NCBI RefSeq assembly: GCF_004000825.1
Contig: NZ_BILZ01000027.1
Location: 1 to 64,000 of the forward strand
Direction: 5' to 3'
From: Paenibacillus kobensis NBRC 15729
GTDB lineage: Bacteria > Bacillota > Bacilli > Paenibacillales > Paenibacillaceae
DNA length: 64,000 bases
The position numbers and the translations under genes are program-made. Positions 50,283 through 58,092 of the stretch are shown here, piece after piece. How positions within the stretch are numbered: position 1 is the stretch's first letter; each line of letters opens with the position of its first letter. The notes beneath the pieces were generated by a model. It did no database searches, was not told the DNA's origin, and saw nothing but the letters and a program-made list of their open reading frames with translations.

Positions 50283-51242
50283 CTATTCGGTGCCAATCTT
50301 GCTTGCCGCTTCGACGACCGAGTCTGCCAACGTCTCCATATAGAATGGATCACTATTGAGCATAGCGGTACGTTCCATCGACATGCCGATCTCGGCGGTG
50401 AACGCCTTCGCTTCGATGTCGAGATCGTACAGTACTTCCAGATGGTCGGATACAAAGCCGATCGGCGCGACAAGCGCCGCATCATAACCTTCCTCGCGCA
50501 GCGTGCGCAGCGTATCGAGCACATCCGGTCCGAGCCATGGCTCGCGGGTACGGCCCGCGCTCTGCCACGTGAACTGCCAGTCCGTCACGCCTGCCGCCTC
50601 TGCGACGGCTGCGGACGTCTCGAGCAACTGACGCTCGTAAGGATCGTTCATTTCGCGAATTTTCTCCGGCAGGCTATGGGCGCTGAACAGCACCTTCATC
50701 CGTCCGTCGAACGACTCGCCGCGCTCATGCTTCGCCGTATCGGCGAGCTTACGAAGAGCGTCTTTCACTCGATCAGTCAGAGCCTCGATCAACTTCGGAT
50801 GAAGATGATACGAGTCAACGCACGACATCGCGATTCCGAGCTCCGCCGCCTTTTCCTTCGCGCGCTTGTTATAAGAACCGACACTCATGATCGAATAGTG
50901 CGGTGCAAGTACGATGCTGACCGCCTCGGTAATACCGTCCTCTGCCATACGTTGAACGCCATCTTCTATGTAAGGCTGCGCATGCTTCAAGCCTTGATAG
51001 CATGCATAGCGGCCTGGAGCGAGCTGCTCCAGCTTATCCTGCAGTGATGCGACCTGCCGGTCCGTATTCTCGCGCAGCGGGAATACGCCGCCGACGATCG
51101 CTTCATAACGGCCGCGCAGCTCCTCCAGCTGCTCCGGCGTCGGCGCATGGCCGCGGCGGATATGCGTGTAGTACGCTTCTACGTCGTCCATGCTTTGGGG
51201 TGTTCCATATGACATAACAAGTACGCCGATTTTGTTAGACAT
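50283..51242 (-). CDS. hemH: Ferrochelatase (coproporphyrin/protoporphyrin type)
   Basis: Inserts Fe2+ into the porphyrin in heme synthesis. In Gram-positive bacteria the substrate is usually coproporphyrin III. The 319 residues show GVLVMSYGTPQ, RYEAIVGGVFPLRENT, LAPHYSIMSVGSYN, VLFSAHSLPEKI (catalytic His), QSAGRTREPWLGPD and DLDIEAKAFT. AGAAGGAG lies 9 nt before the ATG at 51242, which overlaps the end of hemE by 8 bp. The hemY oxidase that usually follows in Bacilli is missing. Confidence 0.95.
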   Translation of the reverse strand: MSNKIGVLVMSYGTPQSMDDVEAYYTHIRRGHAPTPEQLEELRGRYEAIVGGVFPLRENTDRQVASLQDKLEQLAPGRYACYQGLKHAQPYIEDGVQRMAEDGITEAVSIVLAPHYSIMSVGSYNKRAKEKAAELGIAMSCVDSYHLHPKLIEALTDRVKDALRKLADTAKHERGESFDGRMKVLFSAHSLPEKIREMNDPYERQLLETSAAVAEAAGVTDWQFTWQSAGRTREPWLGPDVLDTLRTLREEGYDAALVAPIGFVSDHLEVLYDLDIEAKAFTAEIGMSMERTAMLNSDPFYMETLADSVVEAASKIGTE

Positions 51243-52308
51243 GACTGCTCGCTCCTTCTGCCTTGCCGGCTGCAATCGCTTCGGCCGAATACCGGTGCAC
51301 GAACGCTGTCAGATCCTTCAGCTTGTCCAGTGACGCTTCCGGGAACAGGCCGTGTCCGAGATTGAACACGAAGCCTGGCTGCTGCAGTCCTTGATCGATA
51401 ATCGTCTTCGCGTGTGCCTCGATTACCTGCTGCGGTGCCGTCAGCACGACCGGATCCAGATTGCCCTGCACAGCAAACCTGTTGCCAAGACGACGTCTGC
51501 CTTCCGGAATCGATACGCGCCAATCCAAACCGATTGCATTCGCCTGCACGTCATGCAGCTCGGTAAGCAGCTCGCCGGATGCAACGCCCGGGAAGTAGAT
51601 TTTCGGCTGCGGCAAATCGGACAACTCTGCGAATATACGCTCGATCGTCGGAAGCACGAATGTGCGGAAATCGTGCGGCGCAAGCGCGCCGACCCAGCTG
51701 TCGAACAGCTGGAACGCCTTGCCGCCTGCGGCCATATGGGCACGCAAATAAGTAATGACCATGTCGCCGAGCTTGTGCATCAGCTTATGCCATACTTCCG
51801 GTTCGCTGTACATCAGCGCTTTCGTGCGCAAATAGTTTTTGGACGGTCGTCCTTCGATCAAATAGCTCGCAATTGTGAACGGAGCGCCGGCGAACGTAAT
51901 AAGGGGCACTTCCAGCTCGCGGTCCAGAATGCGGATCGTCTCCAGCACGTGGTTAAGATCGCCTTCCACATCAATAGGCTTCAGACGTTCGACATCCGCC
52001 GCGGAGCGGATCGGATTCGCAATCACTGGTCCAACATTCGCCACAATATCAAAATCGATGCCGATCGATGCCACCGGATTCATAATGTCGGAATAGAGAA
52101 TAGCGGCGTCGACGCCTAGCTTCTTCACCGGCATCATCGTCACTTCCGCAGCAAGCTCCGGCTGCTGGCATATTTCGAGCAGTGAATATTTTTCTTTAAT
52201 TTTCCGATAATCGGGGTCGTAACGTCCTGCCTGCCGCATGTACCATACAGGCACACGATCAACGGGCTCCTGCCGGACGGCCCGAATAAATCGGTCGTTG
52301 TAGCTCAT
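51235..52308 (-). CDS. hemE: Uroporphyrinogen decarboxylase
   Basis: Removes four carboxyls from uroporphyrinogen III to give coproporphyrinogen III. The signatures VPVWYMRQAGRYDPDYR (about 20-36) and AFQLFDSWVGALAP are both present, with AAILYSDIMNP holding the catalytic Asp region. The frame extends 31 codons upstream. I start at MSYNDRFIRAVRQEP, the family's normal N-terminus, with GGGGAACGGAA just before the ATG. It overlaps hemH and forms a two-gene operon, divergent from an MFS exporter. Confidence 0.95.
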   Translation of the reverse strand: MSYNDRFIRAVRQEPVDRVPVWYMRQAGRYDPDYRKIKEKYSLLEICQQPELAAEVTMMPVKKLGVDAAILYSDIMNPVASIGIDFDIVANVGPVIANPIRSAADVERLKPIDVEGDLNHVLETIRILDRELEVPLITFAGAPFTIASYLIEGRPSKNYLRTKALMYSEPEVWHKLMHKLGDMVITYLRAHMAAGGKAFQLFDSWVGALAPHDFRTFVLPTIERIFAELSDLPQPKIYFPGVASGELLTELHDVQANAIGLDWRVSIPEGRRRLGNRFAVQGNLDPVVLTAPQQVIEAHAKTIIDQGLQQPGFVFNLGHGLFPEASLDKLKDLTAFVHRYSAEAIAAGKAEGASSHV

Positions 52309-52594
52309 TTCCGTTCCCCATTTCTGCTTATTTCCCTTCGTTTCCATTATGCCCGTTTTAGAAGGAGCTAACAACCGTCCCTCTTCGACTTTCGTTGACA
52401 ATAGTTTGACAATCGTATGAAGCAGCCCTTCATTTGTGAACGCTATTAGTCGTTCGAATGTCCTGCAGCAGCCGTTCGTTCGGCCTGGCTGCCTTTATGG
52501 CCTCTTGTCGAATTATGTTATACTTAGTGAACATGCGCATAGAGCGGAATGAATCATACTGCCATTTAGGCCAGATCAGTAGGAGAGGATCATC

Positions 52595-53806
52595 TTGGAG
52601 CGATGGAAAATAAACTTGGCCGTCCTCGGGGTCGGCCAATTTCTCGTTAACGGAAGCATGACGATGATTATTCCGTTTTTGTCTCTTTATTTGCAGAGCG
52701 ATCTCGGCGTGCATGGCGAACACAACGTGTCGTTATGGACGAGCGTCATTTTTGCAGCCAACTTTATTACTTCGTTTCTGTTCCAGCCGTTCTGGGGCAA
52801 ACTGTCGGACCGGTACGGGCGCAAGCCGATGCTGCTTCGCTCGGGCTTCGGGATGGCCGTCGTCATGGTATTGATGGGCTTCGCAGCCACGCCTTGGCAA
52901 CTGCTGCTGCTCCGGATGCTGAACGGCACCATCTCCGGCTTTAATCCGGCAGCCGTTGCGCTCGTCGCTTCGAACACGCCGAAGGAACGTATGGGCTTCG
53001 CGATGGGCACGCTTCAATCCGGCGGCATAGCCGGGACGATTCTCGGGCCCTTCTTCGGCGGATTGCTGGCAGACGCGGTCGGATTCCGCCCGATCTTCTA
53101 TTTGACCGGCGTACTGCTGTTCCTTGCCTCGCTGCTGTCGATGATCGTCGTGAAGGAAAAGTTCGATAAGCAAGCGGCGGCAGCCAAGCCGCAGATGTCG
53201 GTTACAGAAGGGCTGCGCAGGCTAAGCCGCGTACCGCAAATTCCGGCGCTGATGGCAGCGACGTTCCTCATTCAGTTCGCGATGATGAGTCCGATGTCGC
53301 TTATCCCGCTGTTTGTGCAGCGGCTGCACGGCACGCCGGAAAACTTGGCGTTCTACGCCGGCTTCGTCAACTCTGTGACCGGCTTGTCCAACATGATCGC
53401 CTCGCCGCTGCTTGGCAAGCTAAGCGACCGGATCGGCGGGGAGAAGATACTCGGCGTCTCGCTCGTCGGCGCAGCCGTCGCGTTCATTCCGCAGGCGTTC
53501 GTTCATACGGTGTGGCAGCTTCTGCTGTGCCGTTTCGCGCTCGGCATGTTCCTTGGCGGTCTTGTGCCATCGGTGAACGCGCTGCTCCGCCGATATGCGC
53601 CGGAAGGGATGGCGACGCGGGCATTCAGCTTCAACAGCAGCACGCTTGGCCTCGGCAACATGGTCGGCCCGATTACGGGCGGCGTGCTGTCCGCGTGGAC
53701 CGGCATCGAAGGACTGTTCCTGCTGTCAGCTGTGCTGATGTTCGCGAACGCGCTATGGGTGTACCAAAGCCTGCTTCGCGGCAAGCGCACGGCCGCTCGA
53801 ACGTAG
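52595..53806 (+). CDS. MFS multidrug-type exporter (MdtG/TetA-like)
   Basis: A 403-residue, twelve-helix transporter. Motif A is WGKLSDRYGRKPMLL (about 65-79) and the antiporter motif C region is SGGIAGTILGPFFGGLLADAVGFR (helix 5), so export by proton antiport is likely. A second motif-A-like LGKLSDRIGGEKIL starts the C-terminal half. The opening WKINLAVLGVGQFLVNGSMTMIIPF matches the MdtG/YusP-like group. The drug range cannot be predicted. The start is TTG with GTAGGAGAGGATCATC upstream. No regulator is adjacent. Confidence 0.9.
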   Translation: MERWKINLAVLGVGQFLVNGSMTMIIPFLSLYLQSDLGVHGEHNVSLWTSVIFAANFITSFLFQPFWGKLSDRYGRKPMLLRSGFGMAVVMVLMGFAATPWQLLLLRMLNGTISGFNPAAVALVASNTPKERMGFAMGTLQSGGIAGTILGPFFGGLLADAVGFRPIFYLTGVLLFLASLLSMIVVKEKFDKQAAAAKPQMSVTEGLRRLSRVPQIPALMAATFLIQFAMMSPMSLIPLFVQRLHGTPENLAFYAGFVNSVTGLSNMIASPLLGKLSDRIGGEKILGVSLVGAAVAFIPQAFVHTVWQLLLCRFALGMFLGGLVPSVNALLRRYAPEGMATRAFSFNSSTLGLGNMVGPITGGVLSAWTGIEGLFLLSAVLMFANALWVYQSLLRGKRTAART

Positions 53807-53891
53807 GACTAGCATCAGGAGCACGCAGGTTCTTTTAGAGAGAATCGTTCTTAAATTTCTGTACGATTCATGAACAAACCTTGCTCTTTAG

Positions 53892-54030
53892 CTCAGCAAC
53901 GCAGACTTTTCTGCTCTATTCGGACGCCGACTGCACTCCGTGGCTCTATAACGCAGGTTTATCTGCTCTATTCGGACGCCGACCTCACTCTATGGCTCTA
54001 TAACGCAGGTTTATCTGCTCTATTCGTGGT
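53892..54030. repeat. 52-bp tandem repeat, about 2.7 copies
   Basis: Copies begin at 53892, 53944 and 53996. The second and third are identical for the 30 bases from CTCTATAACGCAGG to CTGCTCTATTC. The first differs at a few sites. Each copy contains GCAG...CTGC, which can form a small hairpin, and copies one and two share TGCTCTATTCGGACGCCGAC. The array lies between two convergent genes and codes for nothing recognisable. The rest of 53807-54197 holds only the next terminator. Confidence 0.85.
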
Positions 54031-54076
54031 GCAAACTCGATTGATGACCCATTCGTGCTATTTCCTACCTAAAAAC

Positions 54077-54115
54077 AAACGGATGAGCCGAGAGGTCATC
54101 TCTACTCATCCGTAC
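54077..54115 (-). terminator. Minus-strand terminator of O-methyltransferase gene
   Basis: ACGGATGAG and CTCATCCGT pair, with inner AGAG/CTCT, and TTGTTTTTA follows on the minus strand. Confidence 0.75.
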
Positions 54116-54197
54116 ACATACCACTATCACATGCTCCGCCTGCGGCAGGGCGATATAGTGATTTTCATCTCTATTCGCCCCTTACGCTTGCGGCGGG

Positions 54198-54932
54198 TTA
54201 CTTCACTACGGCCAGCGCCAGCCCGTCGTACGCGGGCAGCATTGCGCCGATCAGCCGCTCGTCGCGCGCAATGGCCTCATTGAATGCGCGGATCGCTTGA
54301 ACCGATGGACCGTTGCGAGTCTGGTCGATGGTTTTGCCGCGCAGCAGCGTATTGTCCGCCGCAATAATCGCGCCGGGCCTGGCCAGCTTGATCGCCCATT
54401 CCAAATAATCCGGATATCCGCCCTTGTCCGCGTCGATAAAAAAGAAATCGAACTTTCGGCCTTCTTCGGCCAATGCCGCCAGCGACAGCTTCGCATCCCC
54501 GAGCCGATACTCAACGACGCCGCCGAAACCGGCTGCTTCCATGCTGGAACGCGCGACCTCTGCGAATTCCGGCTTCAGCTCCAGCGATACCAATGAACCG
54601 CCCGCCGCCATTCCACGTGCCAGACAAATTCCGCTGTAGCCGCCGAGAGCGCCGATTTCGAGCGCATCGCGTACGCCGGAAGCCCGGACGAGCAGCGTCA
54701 GCAGTCTGCCGTAGCCGGGCTCGACGGAGATGTCGGGCATATCGTTCGCCGCAAGCCGTTCCCGCACGCCAACCCAGTCCTCGTCCGCCGCAAACAATCC
54801 GTCCACATAAGTCTCCGGTGTTAGCACGCCTGGAGCTTCCGCCACGTCTTTATCCCTGTCTAACGAGCCTGCGCCGCCCGTATGCCCTGCATCGAGATTC
54901 ATTTTCCATTTCGCTTGTCCATCGACTTTCAT
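54198..54932 (-). CDS. O-methyltransferase (Methyltransf_3/COMT-like)
   Basis: A 244-residue SAM-dependent enzyme of the caffeoyl-CoA/catechol O-methyltransferase family. Motif I is DALEIGALGGYSGICLA (about 88-104), then SLVSLELKPEFAEVA, and FDFFFIDADKGGYPDYLEWA provides the metal-binding Asp pair, with IIAADNTLLRGK downstream. The first ~40 residues are less conserved. TTGGAGGAACGGCA precedes the ATG. It is a single-gene unit divergent from the THUMP methyltransferase gene. The natural substrate is unknown, and related bacterial enzymes act on catechols or on tRNA hydroxyuridine. Confidence 0.85.
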   Translation of the reverse strand: MKVDGQAKWKMNLDAGHTGGAGSLDRDKDVAEAPGVLTPETYVDGLFAADEDWVGVRERLAANDMPDISVEPGYGRLLTLLVRASGVRDALEIGALGGYSGICLARGMAAGGSLVSLELKPEFAEVARSSMEAAGFGGVVEYRLGDAKLSLAALAEEGRKFDFFFIDADKGGYPDYLEWAIKLARPGAIIAADNTLLRGKTIDQTRNGPSVQAIRAFNEAIARDERLIGAMLPAYDGLALAVVK

Positions 54933-55053
54933 TGCCGTTCCTCCAACTCCGTGTTTGTACAGGTAACCTTTTTATTCTATACTTGATTGTATGATTTTGA
55001 CCGGCGACGCACAACTGTAAGAGCGGGACGCCGCTTTAGGATACGAAACGGGG

Positions 55054-56208
55054 ATGACTATGACAGAACGTACAATTCAATTAATCGCAACGGCGCCGAT
55101 GGGGCTGGAGGCGATCGTAGCACGCGAGCTGAAAGAGCTGGGCTACGAGGATACGCAAGTGGAGAACGGCAGAGTAACGTTTACCGGCGTACCCGCCGAC
55201 ATTTGCCGAACGAATATATGGCTTAGAACCGCCGACCGGGTACTTGTCAAAATGGGCGAATTCGAAGCGACGACGTTCGACGAGCTGTTCGAAGGCACGA
55301 AGGCGCTCGATTGGCCGGACTGGATTCCAGGCAACGGTGAATTTCCGGTGGAAGGCCGCTCGCACAAATCGCAGCTGTCCAGCGTGCCGGCGTGCCAGAA
55401 GATCGTCAAGAAGGCCATCGTCGAGAAAATGAAGGAACGTTACAGCACCGAATGGTTCCCGGAAGACGGCGCCCGCTTCGTTATCGAAGTAACGATGCTG
55501 AACGACCGCGCGCTTCTAACGCTCGACACGACGGGTCCTGGCCTGCACAAACGCGGCTACCGCAAGCTCGTAACGGAAGCTCCGCTCAAAGAAACCATGG
55601 CGGCTGCCATCCTGCAGCTCAGCCGTTGGGGCCCGCACCGCCCGCTGTACGACCCGTTCTGCGGCTCCGGTACGTTTCTCGTCGAAGCCGCTATGATCGG
55701 CTGGAACGTCGCGCCTGGGCTTCGCCGTTCGTTCAACAGCGAACATTGGCCGCTCGTGCCGGAGGAGCTGTGGGCGCAGGCCCGCGAGGAAGCATTCGAC
55801 GCGGTAAAGGATGACATCCCGCTCGATATTGCAGGCTCGGACATCGACCCGTCCGCTATCGAAGTCGCCGAGGCAGCCGTGAAGAGAGCCGGCTTCGCCA
55901 AAGAGATTAAGCTGCGTGTGCTGCCCGTCGCCAAAGCGCAGCCGCAAGGCTCGTACGGCGTCATCGTGACGAACCCGCCCTACGGCGAGCGCCTTCTCGA
56001 CGAGAAGGAAGCGGAGAAAGCGGTCAAGCAGCTCGGCTTCAACTATCTGATGCTGCAGAACTGGTCGCTGTTCGCGATCAGCTCGTCGAAGAACTTCGAG
56101 CAGCATTTTACGAGAAACGCAGACAAACGGCGCAAGCTGTATAACGGCCGCATCGAATGCCAGCTGTATCAGTACATGGGGCCGCTCCCCCCAAGAAATA
56201 AAGAATAG
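55054..56208 (+). CDS. THUMP-domain rRNA guanine-N2 methyltransferase (RlmL/YpsC-like)
   Basis: A 384-residue class I RNA methyltransferase. The N-terminal ferredoxin-like and THUMP domain (about 8-155) starts LIATAPMGLEAIVARELKEL. The catalytic domain has YDPFCGSGTFLVEAAMIG (motif I region) and IVTNPPYGERL (motif IV, N6/N2 type NPPY). It matches B. subtilis YpsC and the first half of E. coli RlmL, which methylates G2445 of 23S rRNA. Two in-frame ATGs (55054 and 55060) follow CGGGG, and the second has the better spacing. A terminator follows directly. Confidence 0.9.
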   Translation: MTMTERTIQLIATAPMGLEAIVARELKELGYEDTQVENGRVTFTGVPADICRTNIWLRTADRVLVKMGEFEATTFDELFEGTKALDWPDWIPGNGEFPVEGRSHKSQLSSVPACQKIVKKAIVEKMKERYSTEWFPEDGARFVIEVTMLNDRALLTLDTTGPGLHKRGYRKLVTEAPLKETMAAAILQLSRWGPHRPLYDPFCGSGTFLVEAAMIGWNVAPGLRRSFNSEHWPLVPEELWAQAREEAFDAVKDDIPLDIAGSDIDPSAIEVAEAAVKRAGFAKEIKLRVLPVAKAQPQGSYGVIVTNPPYGERLLDEKEAEKAVKQLGFNYLMLQNWSLFAISSSKNFEQHFTRNADKRRKLYNGRIECQLYQYMGPLPPRNKE

Positions 56209-56217
56209 TTCAAGCAA

Positions 56218-56266
56218 GCCTTCCCGATGAGCCTCTTAACGAGAGTTCATATGGGAAGGTTTTTTA
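56218..56266 (+). terminator. Terminator after THUMP methyltransferase gene
   Basis: CCTTCCC and GGGAAGG pair with inner CTCTTAACGAGAG pairing, and TTTTTTATTT follows. Confidence 0.8.
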
Positions 56267-56365
56267 TTTAAACAAATTCCTCTTTCTTGAAATGGAAGGA
56301 ATTTGTTGCTTTTTCTCGAAACTTATGTTCAGTGTCATCGCTCACTTTAGTTAAGGAGTGTTATT

Positions 56366-57889
56366 ATGGACTTCGTGGCCATAGATTTTGAAACCGCAAA
56401 TTCGAATCGTTCCAGTGCATGCTCGGTTGGACTTGTTGAGATACGGGGAGGTATGATCGTAAACAATCAATCGTGGCTAATCGATCCCGAGCAGCATTTT
56501 GACAGCCTCAACATTGGAATTCACGGCATTACGCCAGCGATGGTAAGAGGAAAACCAACGTTCCAGAAGCTTTGGCCTACTATTCGTCCAATGCTCGAAG
56601 GCAAACGTGTTATTGCCCATAACGCTTCTTTCGATATGAGCGTACTCCGCTATTGTCTGGATCGTTATGCAATCCCATATCCGACTCTCGAGTACTATTG
56701 CACATACTTGTTAAGCAAAAAACTTCTTCCCGACCTGCCTGCCTATCGGTTAAATGATTTAGCAAAGCTCCACTTTATACCGCTCAATCACCATGACGCC
56801 CTCGATGACGCCAAAGCCTGCGCTATTTTGATGATAAACTTTTTACATAACAACCAACTCAGCGACCCTGCTTCCTTATCCATTTCCTATGGATTTAAAA
56901 TCGGCAGGATGCATACAGGCGGGTACACTCCTTTCTCGGCGCCAGCAGCAAACAAAGTGAAGAAGGAACAATCCGCCATTCAAACCGATATGACGCCTGA
57001 TACGGCAATGGTTATTGCTTCGCCGATTCCCGCTCTTCCAGATCCCGTCCAGCCAACTCAACAGCCCCATCCATCAATTCGACTTATCAGAGGTCATAAA
57101 ATTGACGTGACTAAAACGATCAACATGCCCAAACTTCTCGTTCATTTAGAATGGGATTCGCTCAATCCCGATCTTGATATTGACAGCTCTGCATTTCTAT
57201 TAAACGCACATGGCATTTGCAGCAAAGATGATGATTGTATCTTTTACGGAAATCCTGATAATCGAGACGGTTCTGTCGCCTATACGAAATTAAACTCCAA
57301 TATGTCGCAGTTTATTATTGCATTCGATCGAATTGCCCTGGTCACTCAGAAGATCGCTTTCGCTCTTACGATTTACGAAGGAGAAGAACAAGGCCATCAT
57401 TTCAATCAAGTCTCAGAAATTCGAATCCTCTTGCGAAATTTCCACACTGGTCATGAAATCGCAAGTTATTCATTCGGCGAAGATCTGACCAGAGAAACAG
57501 CTATCGTTGCCGGAGAGCTTTATGTATATAAAGGCGAATGGAAATTCAATCCGATCGGTAACGGATATTTTGGTGGCTTGCGCGCACTATGCTTAGATTA
57601 CGGACTCGAGGTCGTCGATACGCTCCCTGAAGCTGCGGCTGATGCTCAAACCATCCCTTCCAAAGAAACATACGACTACCACGATGCATACATAATTGGA
57701 CTAAATGTGGAGAGAATTCGACGCACCTTAGGCATTACTCAAAAGCATTTGGCAGAAAAGCTTGGTTATAAAAGCGCTAATCCAATATCCCGGTTGGAAA
57801 GAGGAGAACTGGAACGGTTTACACATGCTCAGCTCGTTAATTTAGCCGACAAGTTACAAGTTCCTACTAGGCAATTATTAACCAAATAA
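56366..57889 (+). CDS. Three-domain protein: DEDDh exonuclease - TerD - XRE helix-turn-helix
   Basis: A 507-residue fusion. Residues ~1-165 are a DnaQ-like 3'-5' exonuclease with all five catalytic positions (Asp7, Glu9 in VAIDFETA; Asp90 in HNASFD; His143, Asp148 in HHDALDDA). After a Pro/Gln-rich linker, ~250-420 is a TerD domain (DLDIDSSAFLLN, DGSVAY, ETAIVAGELYVYKGEWKFNPIGNGYFGGL). The calcium-loop stretch GDGDDE of canonical TerD is not present. Residues ~443-505 are a Cro/C1-type helix-turn-helix (VERIRRTLGITQKHLAEKLGY). TTAAGGAG supports the ATG. The gene is visibly more AT-rich than its neighbours, suggesting transfer. A stress or defence role is inference from TerD biology. Confidence 0.88.
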   Translation: MDFVAIDFETANSNRSSACSVGLVEIRGGMIVNNQSWLIDPEQHFDSLNIGIHGITPAMVRGKPTFQKLWPTIRPMLEGKRVIAHNASFDMSVLRYCLDRYAIPYPTLEYYCTYLLSKKLLPDLPAYRLNDLAKLHFIPLNHHDALDDAKACAILMINFLHNNQLSDPASLSISYGFKIGRMHTGGYTPFSAPAANKVKKEQSAIQTDMTPDTAMVIASPIPALPDPVQPTQQPHPSIRLIRGHKIDVTKTINMPKLLVHLEWDSLNPDLDIDSSAFLLNAHGICSKDDDCIFYGNPDNRDGSVAYTKLNSNMSQFIIAFDRIALVTQKIAFALTIYEGEEQGHHFNQVSEIRILLRNFHTGHEIASYSFGEDLTRETAIVAGELYVYKGEWKFNPIGNGYFGGLRALCLDYGLEVVDTLPEAAADAQTIPSKETYDYHDAYIIGLNVERIRRTLGITQKHLAEKLGYKSANPISRLERGELERFTHAQLVNLADKLQVPTRQLLTK

Positions 57890-57898
57890 CCGTTATAT

Positions 57899-57932
57899 TT
57901 AGACGCTTATGCCTTCGCATGGGCGTCTTTTG
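57899..57932 (+). terminator. Terminator of exonuclease-TerD-HTH gene
   Basis: AGACGC...GCGTCT stem with inner TATGC/GCAT pairing and a CTTC loop, followed by TTTTG. Confidence 0.85.
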
Positions 57933-58016
57933 TGATTCATTCCGCCAGAGCCCCCTATTAACCCGTGGACAATTGTCTACAATAATATCCATATCCCTTT
58001 ACCAGCTTCCCTTACC

Positions 58017-58044
58017 TTGCATTATCAAGCTACTGGACTATAAT
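58017..58044 (+). promoter_or_regulatory. Sigma-A promoter of LTA synthase gene
   Basis: TTGCAT (58017-58022), a 16-bp spacer and consensus TATAAT (58039-58044) lie 48 bp before the start codon. Confidence 0.6.
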
Positions 58045-58092
58045 GGAGTAATGTTTATTAATCATGTTTAAAGAAAGAAGGCTTATCAAGGA

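Noticed and set aside
53892-54030. Possible CRISPR array
   Set aside because: The units are contiguous 52-bp tandem copies without unique spacers, and no cas genes are present.
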